Of a DNA stretch of 64,000 nucleotides, positions 22,408 to 33,600 are shown piece after piece. Numbering within the stretch: the first letter of the stretch is position 1; every line of letters begins with the position of its first letter. The notes below the pieces were generated by a model. It ran no database searches. It saw nothing but the letters and a program-made list of their open reading frames with translations, and had not been told where the DNA came from. The stretch comes from Brachionus koreanus. Taxonomy: Eukaryota > Rotifera > Eurotatoria > Ploima > Brachionidae. The stretch lies in assembly GCA_016987375.1 (NCBI GenBank), contig PJRA01000077.1, positions 888,564 through 952,563 on the forward strand, given 5' to 3'. Made by a program: the position numbers and the translations under genes.

Positions 22408-25400
22408 TCATAATTTTTTGAATTTAGTCAAATCACAGTATGTTTCGATCAAATGTTCACATTTTGTATACGAGGCTCTTTTCAAACAGCTACATGACTC
22501 CAAGTCGAAAAAATAATTCGCTTGGCATTTTAGCGCTTTAGTCATGTTTTTTCCACTAATGCTTGCCTCATCACAAAAATAGTATTTAGAACAATCCAAA
22601 GGATCCCTGTAGAGACCTTTCTTTTTGTATGCACAATTGAACGATTCGCTCAAACTTAAAGAAAAAAATTTCTCCGGCTGCTGACTAAGAAGCAACAAAA
22701 GATCGTTTCTGATACGATTTTGCTTTACTAATTCAAAATCAGCATCGGACTCGTCCAGCAAATTGACTTCTTCTTTCAAAACATAGAAAACATTAGCATT
22801 AACTGAGGTCTGTATTCTGGAATTTTTTAGCATTATTTTTTCTTTCTTGTTCACATTGGACGAATACCATTCAGGCAAATAGTCCATGAGTAGAGACATG
22901 CTATTCTTAATTAAAGGATAAGAACCTTGGTGGCAAAATTTCCCACTAAAGTCGTCCATGTCTATAGACCAAATAAATATTCCTCCCAACTTTTTAGCCA
23001 CCACATATGCGGTCTTTAAGAAAGATTAACATTTTTCAAAAGAATTAAATATTTTTTCATAAAATACTCTTAATTGGAAGCTTTTGATATCATCATAACT
23101 AATCCAATCAAAATCTTGATATAGATAATGGCTTTTGCTTTGAGGCTGCCATTCCTGGGTCCAGTTTTTATTCTTTTTTAGGTCACATATTTCGTAAAAG
23201 CTCAAAAAGCCAGCTGTTTGTGTGTAGCTACCAGAAAGCGCATCGTTCTGAATTGTTTTAGATAACAGACCAGATTTTTTTTTGTCTTTTAAATGAAAAG
23301 ATCGGCCATAAGCAGGAAGACCTTTTAAAAATATCGAAATTAGTTTCAATTTTAAACAAGTAAATTTTTAAAAACCCAAAACAAGTTTGTGAGGTGGACA
23401 GCCATTTTTAATCCTTAAAAATTTTCTATTAATACAAATATATGATATTTGAGATAAATTTTACCAATATGTGACAGCCCAGTCTTGATTAAATTGCGTT
23501 TCGGTACCAGTAGCATTTTCATGGTTGTACAAAGGTGCATTCATACCTGTCTTATCATCCCTTTTTGAAAGAAAAATAAAAAATGAAAATAAAAATTAAA
23601 TTTATTTACCAATTTCCATGAAAATCAAACCTTTTTAAAAAAAAAATTAGCTTAATTGATTAATAAAAATTCAAATTTTTGTTAAATTTACGCCATTAAA
23701 TTTATAAAGTCTAACTCAGCAGCTATTTTTTTTATTTCATATCCTTGATCAATTCTTTTTTTCCCAGCTGCAGCTGCTATCGATAAAATAAGCTGATCCT
23801 GGTCTTGATTAATTGACTCATATATAATTGCCTTTCGGAATTCTTTTATCAATCTGGTGAAATTTGGTTTGTCCGCTAAATCACCTCCTCTATCCCCAGG
23901 AAATTCCCAATCTTAAATTCGAAAAACTAAATATATCTGAAAATTTTATTGAAAAAAAATTAACGAAAAATTTACAATATTTTACATATTTTAATTATTT
24001 AGAAAAGGTGATTCTAATAATTTGATTTTTTCTCACAGATTTTATGAGAATTAAATACTAAAGTTAAAATTAATTACTTACCTTTTATTTTAAATTTTAA
24101 TTTTTTATCATTTTAAATAAAATAAATCAAAACAACTAGTTATTTTTATTTTTAATTTTTTTAAATTTATTGCAAATCATGTAGAATAAATTTAACTTAA
24201 TTTTTTTATCCTTGTGCATGTGACAATTAGACTCAAGGGTCGATTATTGTGAAGTCCTCAATTTTAATATCTCTAATTGTACACAATATTTGGTAGCGGA
24301 ACAAAAATTTTATTTATTTAGATAAAATGAAGTTTAAGATTAAATTAAAAGTGATCATGCTGAAAAACTCTCAGAAAAAATAGGTTTTAAATATTTTTTG
24401 AGTAAGAAATTTATTGCAGAAGTACATTTTCAAACTCAATAGTCAATATTAAGCTTAATTTTATACATCTGCAAGCTTCTAAAAAAATTATATCATAAAA
24501 AATTATAAGTATGCATAACTTTACATGGCTATGATTTTTCATCTATTACTAAACATTTACTTTATTTATTTATTTATTTATTTAAAGTTTAAGTCCCATG
24601 GNNNNNNNNNNNNNNNNNNNNNNNNNNNNNNNNNNNNNNNNNNNNNNNNNNNNNNNNNNNNNNNNNNNNNNNNNNNNNNNNNNNNNNNNNNNNNNNNNNN
24701 NNNNNNNNNNNNNNNNNNNNNNNNNNNNNNNNNNNNNNNNNNNNNNNNNNNNNNNNNNNNNNNNNNNNNNNNNNNNNNNNNNNNNNNNNNNNNNNNNNNN
24801 NNNNNNNNNNNNNNTAAACTTTGATAATAAGCTTCAATATGCTTTATTAAGCTGTTTTTTTTTTAACTTTTTAGTCGTTTTGTTTTGTAACAAGGAATTC
24901 AAAAACAAATTTTGAAAATTCTAATCTCATTTAATTCAACATTAAATTTGAATAAAATTTTTAATTAAGACAAAACATTGTCGTTTTTAAAAACAAATTT
25001 TACTTGAAAATTAGTAGTTTTTTTCGCTGAATATCTTGGCTGATTAACCTTTAATCATTTAACCTTTAAATAAACCAAATAATCGAAACGTAAATTAAAA
25101 TTTTTATGGATAAAGTCTAAATTTCTATATGAAAATTATAAATCAATTAATTAATTCATTTTCTTTTTGTAATTATAAATGAAAGATTTTTTAAATGGAA
25201 AATACTAAATCTTGTGACTAAATGTAAATAATTGTTCAATTTTGTTTCCTCAAATTTCTATATTTTCTAGTATTTTTTAAATTTTTTATAAAAATATGAA
25301 GATACAAAAGTGCAAAATTATTTACATTTTCCAATCTAAATAATAATTTTCAAAATAAAGAACAAAAAAGACTAATTACCTAGATCAATTCCATCAAAAT

Positions 25401-26555
25401 TGTAAAAACGTAAGAATCTAATAGCATGAGTAATAAAATTTTTTCTTGTTTGTTTTAACTTTACCATTGCACTGAATTCTTCACTGGCCATACTTAATAA
25501 AATTTTGAATAGATTTTATTTAGAATAGCAAAGAAAAAATTGAATACTTCCAACCACCAATAGCTAGCATAGTTTTAAGCTTAGGATTTTTGTATTTTAA
25601 ATCATTGATTCTTTTATACATTTCTTCATCGTTTTCCTCAATGGTTCGTATTGTAAGCGTATTTTTATCTATGTAAGCAAATGCAAAAATAATGTGCGTA
25701 CATAGGAATGGATCAACATTTTCAGGAAGAAATCGTGCTGAACCTGGCCTGTATTGACTCCAATTAGTAACATAGCATACTTTTTTATATTTGTATAATT
25801 GATCCAAATCGACAACAGGTTTTCGATTTTTATATTTTCGGTTTTTTTTTTTCGATTTTACTTTTGGTATATTTATATTCTCATTTCTATTTAGTTTTAT
25901 TGGAACAACTATGTATGCATATTCATTTTGATCATTATTTATCAAATCATAGCTGTCATTTGATGAGCGAAATTCTCTAATTTTTTCTGGAAAGTCTTTT
26001 GCAAATAAAGTTACTAGTTTTTTTTCTCCGGGACGAAATTTCAACTTTTTGGTAACTTGAAATGAAGTAGTCATTGCATTTGTAGATGCATTTACCATTT
26101 TTGTCTCTAAATTTGATTGACACGGATGCCAAGGAAGCGACCAGACACACTTTTGAATTTTCTCATCAAAAATAAGACCACGAGCACATTTAAATATTTT
26201 GCTAGTTGAAGATTGCATATATGGATAGCATAGCTGGTAGTAACACGGTCCTGCTTCGTTGATGCACATTAAACTTTTCGACTCAGATTCTTTATTCATA
26301 ATAAAAAACATTTAGCTTTTTCAAGAAGAGTAAAATAAAAATAAAATTATTAATAAATTCTTTTTAAAACTTATGAATCAATATGTTTCAATATTCATTT
26401 TAAGAAATTAAAAAATGGTTGTAAGTGTCTAGTTGAAAAATTTTCTCCTACTTACCAAGGTGCTTTTGAAGATAGAATGTGTTGAATTTATGTTGGGCTG
26501 CAGCATAAATTAATAGATATACAAATATAGAGTATAATTCGAACAAGTGTTTCAT
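22408..26555 (-). CDS. GH18 chitinase with chitin-binding domains at both ends (active site intact)
   Basis: Nine exons, read leftward: 26555-26456, 26289-25548, 25492-25380, 23911-23692, 23630-23610, 23560-23465, 23413-23376, 23321-23068 and 23013-22408. All have GT/AG ends and matching phases, giving 729 residues. Order: signal peptide (1-21), a Cys-rich CBM14-like domain (about 42-90), a basic linker, GH18 from about 203, and a C-terminal CBM14-like domain ending at the stop. The catalytic motif FDGIDLDWEF is whole, spans the exon 3/4 junction and puts the proton-donor Glu at 321. IGGWNMASE and GLPAYGRSF are also present. It should cut chitin in cuticle, eggshell or food. Two exons are tiny (21 and 38 nt). 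Intron 3 (1,468 bp) holds an assembly gap. It is transcribed away from the related gene at 30.7 kb. Confidence 0.9.
24556..24601 (+). repeat. Dispersed (ATTT)n-GTTTAAGTCC repeat, copy 2
   Basis: This copy matches 7082-7125 and runs straight into the assembly gap. Just after the gap TAAACTTT is the inverse of AAAGTTTA before it, so the hidden element may have inverted ends. Confidence 0.45.
24602..24814. other. Assembly gap (213 N) in chitinase intron 3
   Basis: The N run begins inside a dispersed repeat, which probably caused the failed assembly. Frames that cross it are artefacts. Confidence 0.98.
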
Positions 26556-28149
26556 GCTACTTCAAAAATTAAATCTAAAATTTAAATGAAATATTTTTTA
26601 AATTATTAGTTATCAATATGAAGCCTAAAAATTCTAAATTGTTTTGAGAAATGAAGGAAACAAAGTAAATATTTATACAAGGAAAATCAGGTATTAACTT
26701 AAGTATTTTAATCAATTAATTAATTCAATTGTAAATACTTAAGAGCCTGGTATAGTAGATTGCTAACATCCATGTAAATTTTTTTGCTAAATCTCGAGTG
26801 CAAATAGCTAATCTTTCTGATCACTCTTAATAAATGAAAACTCGTCTTCTTGTCCATTTGATCTTTTTGCTAAAACTAAAAAATTGATATTTAGAATTTT
26901 AATTAAGAAAGAATTGATTTAAAATTTTGAAAAGTACTAATCTTTTATATGCATCGCATGGACTTATTAAAGTGAATAATATTTTTTTGTGATTTAAGCA
27001 CTAAACTAATCTTTGAATTTTATGTAATTCAAATGACTCAACAAGAAAATTTATTAATGAATAAGTTTCATTGTCACACATAAATAATTAGAGATTTATT
27101 AAATCTTCAAATTATTCAATTCATTTGATAAGTTTTAATATGAGAGTGTAAATCCAATAATTTTTTTTTATTAGATATTACAAAAAATTTTATCTAAATT
27201 TGTATGTTTTGAAGATTAGTAAAAAAACTGTATCCAAATTGTTTTATTCAAGTATTGTGAAACACAGCTTAAAAAAAACATTATACAAATATTAAGTCTC
27301 TTTTAGATTTTATTCTTTCTTAGATTTACTTATTTTTTCGAAAACTTTAAAATCTGAATTAAAAAAGTTTAATTGCAGATTTATACTAATTAATTTAGAA
27401 TAAAATTTTTCAAACCATTTTATTATTCTGTTACATGTTTATTATTTTCTAAACAATTTCAATTTAAAATTAATAATTCATTTATTTTTATTTAATTTTT
27501 CATATTAATAAAATTAAAAGACGACTTAACTTAAGGGAATTAAATATAAGATTTGTACTGTTGCTTTGAAGTTTTTTTTTCACAAACTATGTAAATTAAG
27601 TGCTGTTGAACTTAATAAGAATATTTGCTTTGAATTGTTTAATGTGAAAAGCAGATTTTGGATTGCATGAAACATGTCTTTGAGCTGTGACAAAATAAAA
27701 ATAACTAATAGAACATGAGTGATTAATCAATATTTGATTTAACCAATATCATGAAATTCAAATAACCGAATCAATTCGAATCACTTTAATTCAATTGATT
27801 TCAAGAACAAATATTTATCTAGAGCATAAGAATTTATTCTAAATTAAAATAAAACATAAGCAATGAATAAAGTTTTCTAAGTTTTAATAAATTTGTCCTA
27901 AGTAAATGAAAACAAGAGTAAACACAATATTAATGGTTATTTAACAAGTTTTGTGAAATTCGGTGCAAAAAAAAAATAAATACTAAAAAAGCTTATAATT
28001 TTTTTTCTGAAGGCCTTTGATTAGTTCTGTAAGTGCAACAAAGTGTAACATACTTAGTTGGACCAAAAGTTAAAGTCTGCTAATATGTGCAAAGTCTCTG
28101 GTTTCAACTTAAGGAATCTATCTATCTTCAAATGTTATTTTTCTTGTAG

Positions 28150-28349
28150 GTTTGGTTAATTTCGTTGTACTCTTTCAAGAGTTGACAATAAATAAGCATA
28201 ATTCTGCATTCAATAAATTTTTTCAAAGGGGTTTAAACATGCGCCCCGTATTGCAGATATATTTTGAAGATTTTTCCACCCTTAGTGGGTTTTGAACCCT
28301 CGATCCTCTGCTTGCATGACTAACACACAAACCGCTCGGCTATACGGGC
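28150..28349 (-). mobile_element. tRNA-derived SINE
   Basis: Reading leftward from 28349, the first 75 bases look like a tRNA: an A-box-like TAGCCGAGCGG and a T-arm with GGGTTCAAAACCC. The acceptor arms do not pair well (GCCCG against GGGTGG) and no clean anticodon stem forms, so it is not a working tRNA gene. A non-tRNA body continues left, including CAACTCTTGAAAGAGTACAAC. This is the make-up of a SINE with an internal Pol III promoter. The left limit is approximate. Confidence 0.55.
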
Positions 28350-28506
28350 TCTTATTTGTAAATATGCTTCTTCTTCTTCGGTAAATTTTTATCAAAAAAG
28401 TACTTAAAAAACTTATATTAATGAAAATTTTTGAGCACGATTATTTTTAATTTAATGTTTTTTTTTACAAAATATTGTTAAAAAATTTAACGGTGTAATT
28501 TTCGTG

Positions 28507-28720
28507 TTAACACTCAAAGGACCGGCAGTGAACACTTTTTCAAAAATTCAAATTTAATTTTTTAATTAACTATCAATCATACATACATTTTTAATATTTA
28601 TTTTAAAGCTTTGAAAATGATCTTTTAAATTTAGTCTTTTACATGTTACAGACTTTTATGGAACTAGTGTAACATTTAAACAAATTTTTTGACAAAAATA
28701 GCCGGTCCTTTGAGTGTTAA
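28507..28720. mobile_element. piggyBac-like MITE with perfect 20-bp inverted ends including TTAA
   Basis: TTAACACTCAAAGGACCGGC at 28507-28526 is repeated exactly, inverted, at 28701-28720. TTAA at both outer edges is the target duplication of piggyBac elements, and the terminus CACT is found in some of them. The 174-bp interior codes for nothing. Perfect ends suggest recent movement. Confidence 0.75.
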
Positions 28721-29009
28721 AGAAAAATAAAAAAAAAAACAATTTTTAATTACGTTAAATCAAAATAAAAATTTAATAAAAAAAATTGATATTTTATGCA
28801 CATATAAAATTCTTGTTATGATTCAAAAGAGTAAAATGTTTCTAAAAATTGTCTAAATTTCAAATTTTTGATTCATAAATTTATCAATGTTATATAATTG
28901 AACATCAAAATAACTTTTTAGAAAAAAAAAATTATTTTTTTTAAACTTATTTCTAAATTTAATAAATAAAAAGCATTAATAAGCTACTATTCAAAATACA
29001 AAATACAGT

Positions 29010-29600
29010 CTAAAGCCATTTATCAGCGAGCAGTTCGATTCTTTGGTAGCATTCACGACTTTTAGAACTTGGGGCACTCTTCTTCAACTTGGTCTTCTTC
29101 AGTAAAATGCCATCATCTATAAGAAAATGAGCCATCGAACGAAAAAAGATGATAATCAGAAGGAGAAAGATATGGGCTATATGCTGCATGTGGAAGAAGT
29201 TCGTTCGTAGTTTTTCGAGCAACATGAGGTCTAACTTTATGTTGAAGTGACAAACTCAGCTTTCGGTTTCTTGAAATGAAGCATAAACTTGTTCCAATTG
29301 GTCATTATAAAGCTTTGTATCTATAGCACAACTTTCTGGAACTAGCACAAGTTTATTACCCCTTAGAAATTCGACCAAACAAATAACATCATCTTTTTAT
29401 CAAAACGTCCTTTTCACGACTGGCTGAGTTGGTCGAGATTATTCGAACCACTTATTTCTGTCATCATAAATTTGAAAATACATTCATTTCTCATCAGAAG
29501 ATCATTTATAATTGGCAAATACAAAGCTTGGGGTTGCTCTCAATAGCAGTACGCACAGCTTTTTGATCGATAATAGGTCTAACTGAGGCTTTCTTCTTCT
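29010..29600 (-). pseudogene. Mariner-family transposase pseudogene
   Basis: Across all three minus frames, pieces of a mariner transposase appear in order: RPIIDQKAVRTAIESNP (DNA-binding part), RTFDKKMMLFVWSNF, LIMTNWNKFMLHF-like text, SPSDYHLF (with the last catalytic Asp of the DD34D triad) and ECYQRIELLADKWL at the C terminus. Several stops and frame changes show it is long dead. No terminal repeats were recognised. Confidence 0.75.
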
Positions 29601-30695
29601 GAAGGTTTGTATTATCAATATAAAATTTTAAAATTATTAAGAATTTAATATTGGTAACTTATAATTCAATATGAATTATTAATAAATGCAAAAAAACTAA
29701 TTAATTTTGGAACTGAAGGTTTTAAATAGAAGTATTTTTAGTCATAAGTAACAATTTTTTTAGTTTAAAAAAAATGATTTCAAATAATATGAAATTGTGG
29801 TATTCTTAATTTATTTAATTTATTAAGTTTTAGAATAACAATGTTGCTAAAATCATAAATATCTAACATTTTAAAAAATGTAAATGTATTTTATTCATTT
29901 GATTTATTTTATTTTGAAATTAAACTTCAATGTTTACTATTTTAAAAATTTAGTTAATTTTTTTTTATTATAATAGACACAGAATACAAAAAAATTTATT
30001 TTAGAATTTTTTCGTGTTCTAGATCTAAATTTTAATTCACAAAACATTCTTAAGGATTAATTAGCTTTTATTTTATTTTTTCAGATTATCTTTCAAAAAA
30101 TCTTGCTCATAAATAATCTTCTTTGTATAAAAAAAGTTTTTGCTTATTTTTTTTAAGTACTAATAAGGTTTTTTTGACCATGTAGAAAAAAGCCAACATT
30201 TATTACTGAACAATTAGCTATGATAAGTCTATATTTGAACAAAAGATACAAATAATCAAGTTTTTTCTTTACCGAACAAGTAAAATAAAAGATTAAGAGT
30301 TTGCCTTATCTAATCCTTACCAAAATAGGTCTGTACTTCGATGATTTTAAATTTGCATAAAAAACATTTACAAATAAAAATTAATCCCGATTTTGAACTA
30401 AACAAAAAAATAACAAGATCGAAAGACCGCTGTGTTTGTAGAACAACAGCGTCCTTTATTTACTTATTTTGAACAAAAAAATTCTTTTTTTTTTATTTCC
30501 AATATGATTAAACAAAGAGAAGATTGGGACAAGCTTAAACTATTAAATCATTAAACTTAATGTTTGCACTATTTTATTATTTGACCAAACCAAAAAACAA
30601 AAGATAAAATTTCAATTAAATATTTGCAAGACTTTATTTTACACTAAACTAAACGCTATTTAATAATGATGATAAAACTAAAGAGACAAAACCAC

Positions 30696-33600
30696 ATGAA
30701 TATCAGTAAACTTTTGTTTATTATTTTGCTGCCAATTGCTTTGTCAAAAAGTAAAATAAATTTATTTTAATTGTCATGTAATAAGCCTTTTTTAGGAAAT
30801 TCAAAATTATGCCGTGACCCATTTAATTGCCAGGTATTTACATCTTGCACTGATGGACAAGAAGATGTCGGAGAATGCTCAAATAATTCAGTTTTTAGTG
30901 AAGACTTTCAAAAGTGTGTTCCAGCTGTTTCTATAGAAGATTTTCAGTGTATCATTTTGGCAAAATTTTTATCCGATCAAAAAAATAAGAAAAAATTTTC
31001 TTCTCTGGTTCATTCGCGGAAAAATAAAACCCAGAAGACAGAGTCTAGTGAATACATAATAGAAGACACTACTGATGATGGCAACGCTTATAAGCGAATG
31101 TGTGTAGTTACAAATTGGTCTCAATTTCGGCCTGGCCGTGGAAGATTTAGCTTTGATTTCATAGATGCCACACTTTGTAATCATGTTGTTTACGCTTCAG
31201 TCAAAGTGGTCGAAGCCGATTATGACTATTATGATACGGAAGAATTTGAAATTCAAGCTGTTCAGCATAATGAGATGGATTTGTATTATAAATTGAGAGC
31301 TTTAAAAAAACAGAATCCTTCACTGAAACTAATTCTTAGAATAACAGATGAAAATGGTCGTATTTATTCAAAATTGTCCAAAAGTTTTGATACGAGATTG
31401 AATTTTTGCCGTAATCTTCTTGAATATATGGAAGATAATGGGTTTAATGGTGCTGAAATAGAATGGCGTTGGCCTGCAGGACCATCAGGCATTCCAGCTG
31501 ACAAAGAAAACTTTATTCTCTTACTAAAAGTAATTGTTATTGCAATTTTTTTTTCAAATTATGATGTCATTATGAGGTCAAATTTTAATTTTTAATTTTT
31601 GAATCAAAGATATTTGTATCCATTTTATTTTTTAATTTAGTAACAAATTTGGGAATCGTATTTATCGATCCGTTTTTTTTTAAAGAAAATTTTCCAAATC
31701 ATTAGATATCCAAATTTTATTTTTTCAAAAAGATTTTATCTTACTTTTTTCTGGTATTCTGTAAAATAATTCAAGGAAGGTTAGTAGCAAAAAAAAATTA
31801 ATTTTTTAGAATTTTTTAGAAAATATTTTTTAATTAATTAAATATTTGTATTAATAGAATGATCTACTGCTTATAAAAATTTATTCCTATTTTTCATTGT
31901 TTAACACTCAAAAGCTGCTGCTGACAATTTAAACTCTATTTAAAAAATATTTAAAAAAAAAATTGAATTTTTGAAAATTTGATTAACGGCCACATAGAAG
32001 TAGACCATACTAAAAAAGCTATCAAATTGGCACCAGCCCTTTGAGTGTTAAAAGATGTATTTACAACGTTTGATTTTACAGGCATCTTTTAATAAGAATA
32101 AATTCGAATTAAATTTTTAAAATATTTTTCTGAACGTTCCGGATCATTCATGAACGATCAATTTCATAATTTTTTCACAAATTTTTATTATATTTTTAGG
32201 GCATTTATGTAATCTTTAGTTTTGAAAAAAGTAAACCTTATTTTTGTTTTAAGATTAAAAATATTTGATAGAGAAAATTTTTCTTTCATTAGACAGTAGT
32301 GTAAATTAATGATTTTTTTTAGTTGCACGCAATATGATGTAGCATTCAGTTTTTTTTTGGTTCTTTGAATGTAACAATTCTTGACCAACTTACATGATAA
32401 AATAAGCTATTTTTGCTTTATCGAATTTTATGTGTTAAATAATCTTGGTCATTTTTGGTTTGATAATTTTTTGTATATTACCAAACTTAACTTTTTATCT
32501 AATTCTAAAATAGACATTTGATTGTCTCTTATTTTACAAACAAATCATATTAAAATTTTTCCATGAGGGACTAAAGTTTTAATTAAATAAATAAATAGAT
32601 ATTATCAAGCAAACTTTTACAAAACTCATTTTTGTGGATCTAAAGGTTTATTTTCATCATTGCTAATTGTCTTTCCCTTTAGATTATAATTATTTGATAA
32701 TTCAGACAAATAGAAGATGTATTACCTTGCTTAAGAAGACGTGCATTAATAGTCGAAGAAACATGTTTCTAGTATTGGTGCTTCTAGTGTTAAGCTAGGT
32801 AATATGGTAGCATAACTAGTAATAGAATATTTTCTAACTATCTGAATTTTGAATTCAAAAATTCTTTAAAAAATTTAATTTTTCAAATAAGGGATTATCT
32901 GTCTTTCTTTATTTAGCCACGAATCTAATCTGATAGTCAGACTTTTCAAGTATTTAGATAAGAAAATAATGTTTGAATGATCATGACTGTACTGAAGTGC
33001 TTTTTTTAGATAAAAAAAATTTAGTTTCAGATAAAATTTTTTTCCTCATTCACCTCTTGCGGGACCATAGAGTAATTGCTTTTGATTTCAAATCAAGTCA
33101 ATCCTTTCCTTTAACCATTTCTTTCCCCATTTAGGTGAGCTGTTTTGTATATATTTTATATAGAGATCAACATTGACTTCTATACACGCCTTGAAGCTCT
33201 CAAATTGTTCTTTCACATAAAATGGTTTTAAATAAATATTTTTAAAGTGATTTTTAATTTTTTTAAAAGGATTTGCGATTTAAATTTTCTTCCAAATATA
33301 TAATTGGTATTATAATGTCACCATTAACCGAACGCATCCAATCATACAATCTCCTTGAAATAAACAACTTAGTTGACTATGTGAATGTTGAAGCATTCGA
33401 TTTTTATGGACCTTGGAACAAAAAAACTGGACTGATGTCTCCATTAGGAAAAATGAATGAACAAATTTTACTTGAAACATACATGAATATAGAAGGCACC
33501 GTTGGTTATTTGAAATCACTAGGACTTTCGATGGATAAAATAGTTCTTGGCTTGGCTGCCTATTCTCGGAGCTTTACACTGCAGCATCCGATGGCAAATC

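Larger units (their letters stand above)
26556..30665. other. Head-to-head intergenic region between the two GH18 genes
   Basis: This 4.1-kb region holds both promoters and three mobile-element relics: a SINE (28150-28349), a TTAA MITE (28507-28720) and a mariner pseudogene (29010-29600). No other gene was seen. Confidence 0.65.
31530..33269 (+). other. Large intron of the GH18-like gene
   Basis: The intron runs from GTAATT to TTTTTAAAAG. It contains a TTAA MITE (31901-32051) and an inverted copy of the (ATTT)n repeat (32551-32597). Nothing else is coding. Confidence 0.7.

Noticed and set aside
24525..24915. Open frames across 24.5-24.9 kb
   Set aside because: N-run artefacts inside chitinase intron 3.
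28275..28349. A functional tRNA gene on the minus strand
   Set aside because: The acceptor and anticodon stems do not form properly; treated as a SINE head.
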